Below are positions 8,135 through 16,471 of a stretch of 64,000 nt of DNA, one piece after another. The stretch's first letter is position 1. Each line of letters opens with the position of its first letter. Under the pieces are notes generated by a model. The model searched no databases. It worked only from the letters and a program-made list of their open reading frames with translations, and had not been told where the DNA came from. The stretch lies in contig NZ_CP029189.1 in assembly GCF_008642275.1 (NCBI RefSeq), forward strand, positions 7,546,001-7,610,000. The letters run 5' to 3'. The translations under genes and the position numbers were made by a program. This DNA is from Streptomyces venezuelae. GTDB lineage: Bacteria > Actinomycetota > Actinomycetes > Streptomycetales > Streptomycetaceae.

Positions 8135-9004
8135 TCAGACGAGGAGCGTGGCCTCCAGGACGGTGACCGCTCGGCCGGTGAGGTGCACCCGGTCCCCGTG
8201 GAGAGCGACCTTGACCTGACCGGGGCGTCCGGAGACCTGGAGGCCGGTGAGGGAACCGGCGCGCCCCAGCCGCGCCGCCCAGTAAGGGGCCAGCGCGGTG
8301 TGGGCGCTGCCGGTGACCGGGTCCTCGGGGATGCCCCGCGCGGGTGCGAAGAACCGGGAGACGAAGTCGTACCCGGACGCCGCCGGGTCGGCTGCCGCGG
8401 TGACGATGACCCCGCGCGCCTCCTCGCGCACGGACAGGGCCGCGATCGCCGCGAGGTCGGGCCGCAGGGACCGTACGGCGGCCTCGTCGGCCAGTACGGC
8501 GAGCAGATCGCCCAGGGCACCCGTACGGAAGGTGGCCTCGGGCCGGACGCCCAGGGCGTCCGCGAGACCCGCGGGTACCGGAACCTCCGTTCCGGGGGCG
8601 GCCGGGAAGTCCAGGGTGATCTCGCCGTCATCCCCCGCCGAACCGTCCTCCCCGGCGCCCTCGGCCGCCTCAGCCCACGCGGTGAGCGGACCGCTGAACC
8701 GGCTGAGGAACCGTACGGGCCCGCCGGTCAGCAGCCCCTCCCGGCGCAGGGTGTGCACCGTGGCCAATGTGGCATGGCCGCACAGGTTGGCTTCGACGCG
8801 CGGGGTGAACCAGCGGATCTCCCAGTCGGCCCCGGCCCCGGCCGGGAGCGGCAGGGCGAAAGCGGTCTCGGGATGGTTCAGTTCGGCGGCGAGGTGCCCC
8901 AGCCACGCGTCGTCCGGCCAGGGGCCGGCCGGGAGCAGGCACACACCGGCGGGGTTTCCGGTGAAGGGGCGGCTGGTGAAGGCGTCTACGACATGGATGC
9001 GCAT
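8135..9004 (-). CDS. PhzF-family isomerase
   Basis: A 289-residue protein of the PhzF family (diaminopimelate-epimerase fold). It starts with the family signature VDAFTSRPFTGNPAGV. The conserved catalytic glutamate is in NHPETAFA, and the pocket-lining VEANLCGHATLA and DPVTGSAHTALAPYW segments are present. PhzF isomerises an intermediate of phenazine synthesis, but most family members, including this isolated one, have unknown substrates. No other phenazine genes are nearby. A TACGTT hexamer six bases before the ATG suggests a leaderless message. A second, divergent PhzF protein lies at 58505-59377. Confidence 0.85.
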   Translation of the reverse strand: MRIHVVDAFTSRPFTGNPAGVCLLPAGPWPDDAWLGHLAAELNHPETAFALPLPAGAGADWEIRWFTPRVEANLCGHATLATVHTLRREGLLTGGPVRFLSRFSGPLTAWAEAAEGAGEDGSAGDDGEITLDFPAAPGTEVPVPAGLADALGVRPEATFRTGALGDLLAVLADEAAVRSLRPDLAAIAALSVREEARGVIVTAAADPAASGYDFVSRFFAPARGIPEDPVTGSAHTALAPYWAARLGRAGSLTGLQVSGRPGQVKVALHGDRVHLTGRAVTVLEATLLV

Positions 9005-9107
9005 CCGGCGAACGTAGCGAGGCCAATCGGCTTCCGGACAAGTCCAATTCCGGGAGAGTGGCCTGGAACCCCGGTCGAATGGGGTGTCCGTCGGCGTGAC
9101 GGCGGGA

Positions 9108-9461
9108 TCAGGCGGGCTGCCACAACTCGACCCGGTTGCCCGCAGGATCGGTTACCCAGCCGAAGCGGCCGACACCTTCCATGTCCTGCGTCTCCTCGTC
9201 GACGTCCGCGCCCTTGGCGCGCAGTTGCGCGAGCATCGCGTCCAGGTCGCGGACCCGGAAGTTGAGCATGGTCTGCTGGGCCCGGGAGCCGAAGTAGTCG
9301 GTACCGGACTCGAACGCCGCGAACACCGTCGGGCCTGCGCCCTGCTGCCACAGGCCGTGCTCGTCGGCGTCCAGGCCCAGGCAGTCGCGGTACCACGCGC
9401 CCAGGGCCGCCGGGTCGGCTGCCCGGATGAAGTACCCGCCGATGCCAAGCACACGTTCCAT
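9108..9461 (-). CDS. VOC-family (glyoxalase-fold) protein
   Basis: A 117-residue protein with the paired beta-alpha-beta-beta-beta modules of the vicinal oxygen chelate superfamily: ERVLGIGGYFIRAADP at the start, DLDAMLAQLRAKG in the middle and a closing DPAGNRVELWQP. The terminal glutamate in RVELW is a usual metal ligand. Members include glyoxalases and antibiotic-binding resistance proteins; the substrate here is unknown. The ATG at 9461 gives a normal family length, and the frame's upstream extension was judged non-coding. Confidence 0.8.
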   Translation of the reverse strand: MERVLGIGGYFIRAADPAALGAWYRDCLGLDADEHGLWQQGAGPTVFAAFESGTDYFGSRAQQTMLNFRVRDLDAMLAQLRAKGADVDEETQDMEGVGRFGWVTDPAGNRVELWQPA

Positions 9462-9563
9462 GCCGTCATGTTGCCAGGGCGGCGACCGGAGCGGGAGGCA
9501 CCACACCCACACCGGGCACCACACCCGCGTGCGGCGTCCACGCCTGGCTCGCGGGTGAACGCG

Positions 9564-9995
9564 TCAGCCGATCGGCTTCGCGAAACCGAAGGTGGTCACG
9601 GCCATCCGCTCGCGGAAGTAGAAGCGGTGCGCGTCGGTCCGCTGGGTGCCGGATTCCAGCGTGAGCGCGGTACAGCCGGCGGCCCGCGCATGCTGCTCCA
9701 GGTGGGCGAGCAGCTCGCGGCCCACGCCGCTGGAACGGCTGGCGGCGGCGGTGACCAGGTCGTCGACGTAGAGCGAGCGGACCGCCGCGGTGTTGACGAC
9801 GATCCGCCAGCCGGCCGCTCCCACGCACCGGCCGTCCGCGTCGTAGGCGGCGGTGAAGCGGAGCCCCTGCCCGTGGGCCTCCGCGACGATGGCGAGGAAC
9901 AGCTCCTCGGTCAGGTGGGGACGCAGTTCGAGCAGCACGGGGAGCAGGTCGGCGGTGAGCCGGGGATCGCCGGGCTCAAGATCGATGATCATCAT
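9564..9995 (-). CDS. GNAT-family N-acetyltransferase
   Basis: A 143-residue GCN5-related acetyltransferase. The acetyl-CoA pyrophosphate loop is visible as SRSSGVGRELLAHLEQHA (Q/RxxGxG/A type). The preceding strand LYVDDLVT and the later GTQRTDAHRFYFRERM segment (substrate-side helix and splayed strand) fit the fold. The acceptor is unknown. TAGGCT lies six bases before the ATG at 9995, supporting a leaderless start there; a second ATG follows directly. Confidence 0.8.
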   Translation of the reverse strand: MMIIDLEPGDPRLTADLLPVLLELRPHLTEELFLAIVAEAHGQGLRFTAAYDADGRCVGAAGWRIVVNTAAVRSLYVDDLVTAAASRSSGVGRELLAHLEQHARAAGCTALTLESGTQRTDAHRFYFRERMAVTTFGFAKPIG

Positions 9996-10122
9996 GCGAC
10001 GAGCCTACTGGGCCGTACGGGGCAACCCCTGGCCGAAGGGGAGGGACGGCTCCGACGTCCCCTGTGAAAGGCTCCCGATCCGGTTCCGGAGCTGCCGCAC
10101 AGCACAGAAGGAGTGGCACCCC

Positions 10123-10444
10123 ATGAAGTACATGCTGATGGTGCTCGGGAAGCAGTCCGACTACGACGCCATGGGCGGCGCCGCGAACAGCGACGGCCCT
10201 GGGCCATGCGGTCGCCGTGGCCATGGTGCACGGGCCGCGACGGGCGCTGGCCCTGCTCGCCGAACTGGACGGGGACGAGCGCCTGGCCGGCCACCACCGT
10301 CTCGAAGCCGTACGGGCCCACCTGCTGGAGAGGGCGGGCGAGCGGGCGGCGGCGCGGGCCGCCTACGCGAAGGCGGCCGGCCTCACACTGAGCGTTCCGG
10401 AGCGCCGGTACCTCAGCTTCCGGGCCGCCCGGCTCGCGGAGTGA
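10123..10444 (+). pseudogene. Fused remnant: YCII (DGPF) protein N-terminus joined to ECF sigma factor C-terminus
   Basis: The ATG at 10123 has a good GGAG site and opens a typical YCII/DGPF protein (MKYMLMVLGKQSDYDAMGG). After about 25 codons, near 10190-10198, the homology stops and a different frame takes over. From about 10196 that frame reads ALGHAVAVAMVHGP, then LALLAELDGDERLAGHHRL and RAHLLERAGERAAARAAY. This is the C-terminal helical tail of ECF42-type sigma factors, which are normally encoded just downstream of a DGPF gene. A deletion of more than 1 kb therefore seems to have removed the end of one gene and the start of the next. Neither protein can be functional. Confidence 0.75.
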
Positions 10445-10523
10445 GGGGGGTGGAGCCCGCTCCGGGCGTCCGCATGACGGACACCGTCCACCGTTGTCAG
10501 AGGCGACGCCTATTCTTGATCAC

Positions 10524-10712
10524 GTGAGCCCGACCTCCGACGACCACGCCGTCCCCGAACGCGAACGTTCCCTCGCCGAGATCAACGCCGACATCCGCTG
10601 CCTCTTCGCACGCGCCGAAGGCCGGCTCTCCGACGCGGAGCGGATCCGCCACGCCGTGCTGCTCGGTGAATGGGCCTCGGCGATACGCGCGTCGGTGGTC
10701 CCGGCCGCGTAG
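10524..10712 (+). CDS. Small hypothetical protein
   Basis: A 62-residue, probably helical and charged protein (SLAEINADIRCLFARAEGRL then LSDAERIRHAVLLGEWASAI). No known domain. The GTG at 10524 is favoured because TATTCT (10511-10516) lies seven bases upstream, as expected of a leaderless promoter. A TTG at 10494 would add ten residues. The gene is convergent with the ligase gene. Function unknown. Confidence 0.5.
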   Translation: MSPTSDDHAVPERERSLAEINADIRCLFARAEGRLSDAERIRHAVLLGEWASAIRASVVPAA

Positions 10713-10780
10713 CGGTCCCGGCCGCCCCGCCCCGCCCGGCACGCTTCTGACGCCGCCGCCCGCCCCCCCCGCCCGGCGCA

Positions 10781-12283
10781 CTATTGCGGCCGGGCCGCGG
10801 CCCGCGCCGCCCGTTCCCGCAGCCGGCGCTTGTCCGGCTTGCCCCGCGCCGTCAGCGGGACCGCCCGTTCCCAGAACACCGCTGTGGGCCGGTGCGCCGG
10901 GGCCAGCTCCTTCTCCACCAGGTCGCAGGCCTCGGTGGCGAGCCCGGGCGCGGGACCGTACCCCGCCGCCGGTACCAGGAAGGCGCACACCTCCTCGCCC
11001 GTGAGGTCGCTGTGCCGCCCCACCACCACGGCCTGGGCGACCGCGGGATGCCGGGTCAGCGCGGCCTCGACGGGCAGGCAGTACACGTTGTCCCCGTGGA
11101 CCATCACCACGTCGTCGATCCGGTCGTCCAGGTACAAGTAGCCGTCCGCCCCGAAGTGCCCGAGGTCCCCCGTCCGCAGCCATCCGTCCCGCAGCACCCC
11201 GGCCGTGAGTTCCGGCCGGCCCCAGTACCCGGTCATCATCGCCCCCGACCGCACCCACACCTCGCCGGTGCGGCCGGCCGCCACCGCCGTGCCCCGCCCG
11301 TCGCGCACCTCCACCGCCACCCCCGCGACGGGCCGCCCCACCGACGCCAGCAGCTCCGGCCGCCCGCCCACCGCCGCCTCGTGATCGGCGGGGGAGAGCC
11401 GGCAGATCACCGCCGCCTCGTTGGTGCCGTAACCCTGCCGCCACCGGCCGCCCCAGCGGGTCACCGCCTCGCGCAGCCGCTCGGGGTGGACGGGCGAGTC
11501 GCCGTAGGAGACCGCCTCCAGCCCCGGTACACCGCGGGCGGTCGCCGGGTCGTCCAGCAGCCGGTACACCATCGAGGTCGTCAGGTACGTGGCCACCGGT
11601 CCGAGGCGCCGGCACGCCGCCGCGAACTCCGCGGGCGTGAACGGTTCGAGGATCTCCACCCGGCCTCCGGCCCGCCACTGCTCCAGGCACCGTCCGCCCG
11701 ACCGCTGCGCCAGCGAGGTCACCGACAGGTACACCGACTCCGCCCAGCCCGCCGGCCGTACGGTGTTCCGCGCCGCCATCGCGCCGAAGGTGCAGGCCAC
11801 CCCCTTCGGCCGCCCCGTGGTCCCGCCCGTGTACGTCACCCGGGCCACGTCGTCCTCCCGAGCCCGCACCGGCACCTCGCCCGGCCCGCGCGCGGCGGCC
11901 CGGCGGAGCAGCTCGGCCAGGCCGAGCCGGGGCGCCCCGGTCTCGGGTACCGGGAGATCGTGCACGACCAGGTCCGGCCTGCAGTCCCGCAGGACGAATT
12001 CGAGCGCGTACAGGGCGGGTCCGGCGAGCACCTGGGTCAGCCGGGCACCCAGCAGGTGCGCGGCGATCCGTACCAGCAGCACCTCCGGCCGGTTCGCACC
12101 CGTGACGCAGGCCAGTCCCGAGCCGCGCCCGATCCCCGCCCCGGCGAGCACACCGGCCAGCCGGCAGGCCCCTTCGAGCACCTCCTCGAACCCGAGGACG
12201 GCCGGGCCGGCGCCGAGCGCGGGTTGCCCGGCACATCGCTCCAACGCCCCTACCAGCGACGTGACATACCGTGCGGCCACCAT
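10781..12283 (-). CDS. AMP-dependent synthetase/ligase (acyl-CoA synthetase-like)
   Basis: A 500-residue adenylate-forming enzyme (ANL superfamily), which activates a carboxylic acid with ATP before transfer to CoA or a carrier. The P-loop is YTGGTTGRPKGV. The A5 motif is GYGTNEAAV and A7 includes RTGDLGHF. A8 reads DRIDDVV rather than the usual DRxKD, and the A10 lysine is in GKPDKRRL. A normal C-terminal domain follows, with GDNVYCLPVEAAL in place of GxNVYPxEVE. Substrate cannot be assigned. No carrier protein or condensation domain is nearby. It is divergent from the methyltransferase gene with only about 50 bases between them, so the promoters may overlap. Confidence 0.85.
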   Translation of the reverse strand: MVAARYVTSLVGALERCAGQPALGAGPAVLGFEEVLEGACRLAGVLAGAGIGRGSGLACVTGANRPEVLLVRIAAHLLGARLTQVLAGPALYALEFVLRDCRPDLVVHDLPVPETGAPRLGLAELLRRAAARGPGEVPVRAREDDVARVTYTGGTTGRPKGVACTFGAMAARNTVRPAGWAESVYLSVTSLAQRSGGRCLEQWRAGGRVEILEPFTPAEFAAACRRLGPVATYLTTSMVYRLLDDPATARGVPGLEAVSYGDSPVHPERLREAVTRWGGRWRQGYGTNEAAVICRLSPADHEAAVGGRPELLASVGRPVAGVAVEVRDGRGTAVAAGRTGEVWVRSGAMMTGYWGRPELTAGVLRDGWLRTGDLGHFGADGYLYLDDRIDDVVMVHGDNVYCLPVEAALTRHPAVAQAVVVGRHSDLTGEEVCAFLVPAAGYGPAPGLATEACDLVEKELAPAHRPTAVFWERAVPLTARGKPDKRRLRERAARAAARPQ

Positions 12284-12332
12284 GGGGGACTGCCTCTCCG
12301 CGCCGCTCCGGGACACCGGCATCATGGACGCC

Positions 12333-13079
12333 ATGACGAACGAATCCCGTGCTCGTTCCTTCAGCTCCGCGGCCGCACGCTACGCCGCCCATCGCCCCGC
12401 GTACCCGCCCGAGCTCTTCGACACGCTGGCCGAGATGGCCGGTTTTCCACTGGCCGGAGCACGGGTCGCCGACGTCGGAGCGGGAACGGGGATCGCCACC
12501 GCCCTGCTGGAGGCCCGCGGGGCCCTGGTGGTCGGTGTGGAACCGGGCGAGGGCATGGCGCAGGAGTTCCGGCGCCGCAACCCCGGCACCCCGCTGGTCC
12601 GCGCGGACGGCAACCGGCTGCCGCTGGCCTCGGGCTGCCTGGACCTGCTGACGTACGCGCAGTCCTGGCACTGGACGGACCCGGCGCACGCCGTCCCCGA
12701 AGCCCTGCGCGTGCTGCGGCCCGGCGGGGCCCTGGCGGTGTGGCAGAACGACCCGGACACCGGCGTCGACTGGATCGCCGATCAGCAGAACCGGATCGAG
12801 GAGCGGTTCGGCCCGGGCTGGTACATCAACGAGCGCGCCCTCTCCGAGGAGGGGCTGCGCTTCACCGACCGCCGGATGACATGGTCGCGCCGCGTCCCGG
12901 TCGACACGCATCTGGCCAAGCTGTCCACCCACTCCCTGTTCCTCATCGGCGAGCCCGGCACGGAAGCCTTCCTGGAGGACGAACGCGCCCTCCTGATGGA
13001 CCGGTTCCCGGACGGATGGGTGGAGGAACGCTACGTCGCCGAGCTGAGCGTGGCCGTCCGGGGGGACGAGGCGAGGTAG
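12333..13079 (+). CDS. Class I SAM-dependent methyltransferase
   Basis: A 248-residue methyltransferase of the UbiE/Methyltransf_11 type. The SAM-binding glycine loop is VADVGAGTGIATALL and the ribose-binding acid is in VVGVEPGEGM. Motif II is followed by the AQSWHWTDP signature and by EALRVLRPGGALAVWQ (motif III). This subfamily's N-terminus (FSSAAARYAAHRPAYPPEL) is typical of small-molecule methyltransferases in Streptomyces. ATG codons at 12324 and 12333 are both possible. The acceptor is unknown. Confidence 0.85.
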   Translation: MTNESRARSFSSAAARYAAHRPAYPPELFDTLAEMAGFPLAGARVADVGAGTGIATALLEARGALVVGVEPGEGMAQEFRRRNPGTPLVRADGNRLPLASGCLDLLTYAQSWHWTDPAHAVPEALRVLRPGGALAVWQNDPDTGVDWIADQQNRIEERFGPGWYINERALSEEGLRFTDRRMTWSRRVPVDTHLAKLSTHSLFLIGEPGTEAFLEDERALLMDRFPDGWVEERYVAELSVAVRGDEAR

Positions 13080-13172
13080 GGGCCGTTCGGGTGAAGCGCC
13101 GCAACCTGTCCCGTCCCCGGCCGTTGATCAAGGTGCTTATCACCGTGCACTCGTGCGACAGAAGGACCACTG

Positions 13173-13586
13173 ATGATCAAGAAGTTCATGGCCACCGCCG
13201 CCGCCACCGCGTCGATCGTCGGCGTGGGTGCGGCCATGGCCGCCCCGGCCATGGCCATCGGCAACGACAACGGGGTCAACACCGTCCAGGGCAACGGCGC
13301 CGCGCAGATCTACGGCAACCAGGAGACCCGTGGTGACATGAGCCCGCAGCTCGGCGCCATCCAGGGCACCCTGAACAAGCCCTGCATCGGCCTGCCCGTC
13401 AAGGTCAACGCGCAGTCCCTGCTCGCGGTCCTCGCCAACGTCGGTGTCCAGGACGTCAACGTCCTGTCCAACCCGCAGAACCAGCAGTGCACCGAGAACT
13501 CCACCCAGGCCAAGGGCGACGAGCCGCTCTCGCACATCCTGGACAACATCCCGGTCCTGTCGGGCAACGTCTCGGCCGGCAGCTGA
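13173..13586 (+). CDS. Rodlin (aerial hypha and spore surface rodlet protein)
   Basis: A 137-residue secreted protein with a signal peptide cut after AAPAMA. The mature part matches the rodlins RdlA/RdlB as I remember them: it opens with IGNDNGVNTVQGNG and contains QGTLNKPCIGLP, QDVNVLSNPQNQQCTENST and AKGDEPLSHIL. Rodlins help organise chaplin fibrils into the rodlet layer on aerial hyphae and spores. The two cysteines (KPC and QQC) are the conserved pair. A GGAC-type ribosome site precedes the ATG. Two hairpins follow the stop. In model species two rodlin genes are adjacent and divergent; here only one is visible and no chaplin gene is in the window. Confidence 0.93.
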   Translation: MIKKFMATAAATASIVGVGAAMAAPAMAIGNDNGVNTVQGNGAAQIYGNQETRGDMSPQLGAIQGTLNKPCIGLPVKVNAQSLLAVLANVGVQDVNVLSNPQNQQCTENSTQAKGDEPLSHILDNIPVLSGNVSAGS

Positions 13587-13603
13587 CGCACTCCCCTTGT
13601 GCG

Positions 13604-13649
13604 AGCCGGGGCCTCCGACGCCTGCGCGAGTGCCCACGGGGCCCCGGCT
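13604..13649 (+). terminator. Hairpin downstream of the rodlin gene
   Basis: A 10-bp GC stem (13604-13613 with 13640-13649) around a 26-base loop, 18 bases after the rodlin stop. Confidence 0.45.
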
Positions 13650-13742
13650 TGTTCCACCCGGATCCACGCTTCCCCGGATCCGTCTCCTCCACCGGCGCGC
13701 GGTGGCCGACAGGCCGCCAGGGTGGGCACCGAACGTACTCCG

Positions 13743-13776
13743 CAGAGCCTCCTGCCCGACCGGGCCGGAGGCTCTG
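13743..13776 (+). terminator. Second hairpin between rodlin and the dioxygenase-like gene
   Basis: A perfect 10-bp stem (CAGAGCCTCC at 13743 with its complement at 13767) and a 14-base loop. The rest of the 13587-13907 gap holds no gene that I can support. Confidence 0.5.
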
Positions 13777-13907
13777 TGCGTGTCGCTGTGCCCTTGTCAA
13801 GCCACGAACGTTCGAGACATGACGGGCGGTGTCCCGTTCATGCCCACTTGAATCTCCTGCCTCACCCGGACGGCGTGAGGCCCACGAGGTCCAGGAGGCG
13901 AGTGGCG

Positions 13908-15197
13908 ATGAATCCGGAACGTGCAGGGGCGGACCGCTGGGCGGCCATCGGGCCCACGCCCGCAGACGACGGGGAATGGGACGGAATCCACCTGGCCCGT
14001 GCCGTCACCCAGGAGGTCCGGCGGACCGGGAAGCACTTCCTGCCGCAGCCCCTCCTGCACCGGCTCAGCGAGATCCACGACGACCACGCCGCGCACGGTC
14101 GGCGGCCCCATCTCCAGGCGTTCCTGGACTGCATGCTCGACAAGCACGAAGGGCGCCACCGCAACCGGACCTACCTGTCCCTGCCGCTGCTGGAGCTCCT
14201 TCTGGACGCGACGGACGACGCGCCCGACCCGGACGGCATGGCCACGCTCCTCATAGCCGACGTCATACGCTTCGAGATCCGGTCCGGGACCCCGGCAGGG
14301 GAGGCAGGGGAGGCGGGGGAGACACGGCAAGCACGGGAGACCGTGGACCGGGATCCGCCGGACCCGGTGACCCTGCGCAAGCGCCTCCGCCACGCGCTGA
14401 GGTTCGTGGCGCACGACCTGGCGGTCCCGGACGCCGAGGAGCTGATCTCGCGGGCCGCCCCCATGCCGTGGTCCACCTGGGAAGACATCGCCTCGCTCCT
14501 TCCCCGGCCCACTTCCGCCGAGGCCGCCCACTGGTTCGACGTGACGGTTCAGCCGGTGTACGTGCTGCACGACGAGTACTTCTTCATCCGGACCCTCCAG
14601 GCCCACGAGATGATCTTCACGGCGATCGCGGCGGACGTGCGGGAGGCGGTCGGGGCGCTGCGCGCCGGCCGGCTCGACGCGGCGGCCGGCCATGTCGACC
14701 GGGCGGCCGGTCTCTTCGACCGGGCTTCGGCGTTGTTCCGGATGGTGGCCACGATGCGCCCCGGGCACTTCTCCGCGTTCCGGCAGTTCACCCAGGGCGC
14801 CAGCGCCATCCAGTCCGAACAGTACAAGCGCTTCGAGATCCTGTGCGGCCTCCCGACCGCCCCGCGACTGGGGTCGGACGCCTTCACCCAGGTCCCCGCC
14901 GTACGGGCCGAGGCGGAGGCCGACGCCCATGACACGGTGGTCCGGGCCTACCTCGACCTGCGCCGCTCGGCGCGCCTAGACGAGGCCGGGTGGAACCGCT
15001 TGCGCACCGCGCTCGGCGGGCTGGAGGCGCGGCACCAGCGCTGGAAGTCCACCCACCACGGCCTTGCCGCGCGCATGCTCGGCGGTGCGCGCGGATCGGG
15101 CTACACCGCGGGCGTGCCCTACCTGGCGGAATGCCTGGACAACCGGCTCTTCTGGCAGCTCGGCGGGCGGCACGGCGCTTGCGGTGAAGGCGTCTGA
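13908..15197 (+). CDS. Tryptophan 2,3-dioxygenase superfamily protein with altered active site
   Basis: A 429-residue protein whose C-terminal 220 residues align with haem-dependent tryptophan 2,3-dioxygenases. Matching blocks are HDEYFFIRTLQAHEM, IQSEQYKRFE and WKSTHHGLAARMLGG followed by GSGYTAGVPYL. By alignment from memory to the Xanthomonas enzyme, the haem ligand (its His240) is kept as His383. The distal His55 is Leu230 and the carboxylate-binding Arg117 is Lys307. The first 200 or so residues are an extra region without a known domain. The ATG at 13908 sits nine bases after GGAGG. Haem binding is likely; the substrate is probably not plain tryptophan handled in the usual way. Relatives act in natural-product pathways, but no such cluster is seen here. 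Confidence 0.7.
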   Translation: MNPERAGADRWAAIGPTPADDGEWDGIHLARAVTQEVRRTGKHFLPQPLLHRLSEIHDDHAAHGRRPHLQAFLDCMLDKHEGRHRNRTYLSLPLLELLLDATDDAPDPDGMATLLIADVIRFEIRSGTPAGEAGEAGETRQARETVDRDPPDPVTLRKRLRHALRFVAHDLAVPDAEELISRAAPMPWSTWEDIASLLPRPTSAEAAHWFDVTVQPVYVLHDEYFFIRTLQAHEMIFTAIAADVREAVGALRAGRLDAAAGHVDRAAGLFDRASALFRMVATMRPGHFSAFRQFTQGASAIQSEQYKRFEILCGLPTAPRLGSDAFTQVPAVRAEAEADAHDTVVRAYLDLRRSARLDEAGWNRLRTALGGLEARHQRWKSTHHGLAARMLGGARGSGYTAGVPYLAECLDNRLFWQLGGRHGACGEGV

Positions 15198-15204
15198 AGA
15201 CCTC

Positions 15205-15675
15205 TCAGAAGGGGCGTGTCGGAAGGTACTTGCCGTCGAGCGTGATGACGGCGCGCTCACCGCCCTCGGGATCGGCGACCTTCCGGACGTCCAGCCGGAA
15301 GTTGATCGCGCTGATGATGCCGTCCCCGAACTGCTCGTGGACCAGCGCCTTGAGCGTCGTCCCGTAGACCTGCAGCATCTCGTAGAAGCGGTAGATCGTC
15401 GGATCGGTCGGGATGCCGCCGGGGATCGAACCGCGGGTCGGGATCGTCTGGAGGAGCCGCACCGCGTCCTCGTCCAGGTCCAGCAGACCGGCGACCGCCT
15501 TCGCGGCGGACTCGGGCAGGGCGTGCTGGCCCAGCAGGGCGGCGGTGACGAAGGCGACCGACAGGCCGGCCGCGTCGGCGAGCTGCTGCCAGGAGAGGTC
15601 CTTGCGGGTCTTGGCGTCGACGGCGGTGACGGCCAGGGTCTGGCGGGCGGTGGGGTCGAACTGGGCGTGAGGCAT
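15205..15675 (-). CDS. cynS: Cyanate hydratase (cyanase)
   Basis: A 156-residue cyanase, which decomposes cyanate with bicarbonate to ammonia and CO2 as a homodecamer. The N-terminal helical domain (residues 10-85) is followed by the catalytic domain, with the Arg and Glu of [12 protein letters not shown] and the Ser of [10 protein letters not shown] (E. coli Arg96, Glu99, Ser122). It follows the carbonic anhydrase gene by 55 bases on the same strand, and GGAG precedes the ATG. Carbonic anhydrase regenerates the bicarbonate used, as in the E. coli cynTS operon. Stop codons of this gene and the dioxygenase-like gene are seven bases apart. Confidence 0.95.
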   Translation of the reverse strand: MPHAQFDPTARQTLAVTAVDAKTRKDLSWQQLADAAGLSVAFVTAALLGQHALPESAAKAVAGLLDLDEDAVRLLQTIPTRGSIPGGIPTDPTIYRFYEMLQVYGTTLKALVHEQFGDGIISAINFRLDVRKVADPEGGERAVITLDGKYLPTRPF

Positions 15676-15730
15676 CGGGAACTCCTTCGGGAAGGGGGAC
15701 GAGGGGAAGGCGGCAGTGGGGTGGGACGGG

Positions 15731-16345
15731 TCAGCCGGCCGCGGCGGGGCCGACGTCCGTGACACCGCCGGAGCGGATGTCGTAGACCCAGCCGTGCAGC
15801 GTGAGGGTGCCCGCGGTCAGGGCGCGGGCGACCGAGGGGTGGGTGGCCAGGTTGGCGAGTTGCGCGCGTACGTTCTCGCGGACCAGGGCGGACAGCCGGC
15901 CGGGACCGGCCACCTCCGCCGTGCGGGCCACCGAGGCGTCCGCGTGCCGCAGCCACCCCGCGACGGAGGCGGCAGCACTCAGGTCGGTGCCCTCGGCCAG
16001 GGCGGTCATCGCCCCGCAGGCGGAGTGCCCGCAGACGACGATGCCGGTGACACGGAGGACGGCGACGGCGTACTCGATGCTGGCCGCCACCCCGTCCGCA
16101 CCCGGTGCGTGGGCGGGGACGAGGTTCCCGGCGGTGCGGACGACGAACAGCTCGCCCGGCTCGCTCTGGGTGATCAGTTCCGGCACCACGCGGGCGTCGG
16201 AACACCCGATGAACAGGGTCGTCGGCCGGTGCACCTCGGCCAGCCGGGCGAAAAGGTCCGCCTTGGCCGGAAACACCTCGTGCTGGAAGCGGGCGACGCC
16301 GTCCGCGAGACCGCTCGGGGCGGGCGAAGGATGCGCGGTGGGCAT
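15731..16345 (-). CDS. cynT: Beta-class carbonic anhydrase of the cyanate operon
   Basis: A 204-residue beta-carbonic anhydrase. The zinc ligands are complete: Cys48 in CSDAR, His107 and Cys110 in CGHSACGAM, with the Asp50-Arg52 dyad in place. It interconverts CO2 and bicarbonate in the cytoplasm and should replace bicarbonate consumed by the cyanase encoded downstream. The ATG at 16345 follows GGGAG by five bases. It is first gene of a two-gene operon facing the LysR gene, with about 125 bases between the starts, so transcription is probably induced by cyanate through that regulator. Confidence 0.93.
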   Translation of the reverse strand: MPTAHPSPAPSGLADGVARFQHEVFPAKADLFARLAEVHRPTTLFIGCSDARVVPELITQSEPGELFVVRTAGNLVPAHAPGADGVAASIEYAVAVLRVTGIVVCGHSACGAMTALAEGTDLSAAASVAGWLRHADASVARTAEVAGPGRLSALVRENVRAQLANLATHPSVARALTAGTLTLHGWVYDIRSGGVTDVGPAAAG

Positions 16346-16414
16346 GGTCACTCCCTCTCGTGGGATGCGCCCCGTGCGGGGCTTGACGAGTTCCACCATG
16401 CATGAGCTGCATCT

Positions 16415-16433
16415 ATTGTGTCCAAGACGCAAT
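16415..16433. promoter_or_regulatory. Candidate CynR operator
   Basis: An imperfect 19-bp palindrome (ATTGTGTCCAAGACGCAAT, two mismatched pairs) with a T-N11-A pair, as is usual for LysR sites. It lies between the divergent cynT and cynR genes. A TATAGT hexamer (16459-16464) seven bases before the regulator's ATG is a likely -10 for a leaderless cynR message. Confidence 0.5.
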
Positions 16434-16471
16434 ATCCATCACTGTCATTGCTGTCATCTATAGTCGGTTCC

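Noticed and set aside
8135..9004. Phenazine biosynthesis cluster
   Set aside because: Only isolated PhzF-like genes occur here and at 58505-59377; no other phz genes are nearby.
13805..13814. CGAACGTTCG palindrome upstream of the dioxygenase-like gene as a LexA (SOS) box
   Set aside because: The actinobacterial LexA site needs about four bases between CGAAC and GTTCG; here the halves are adjacent.
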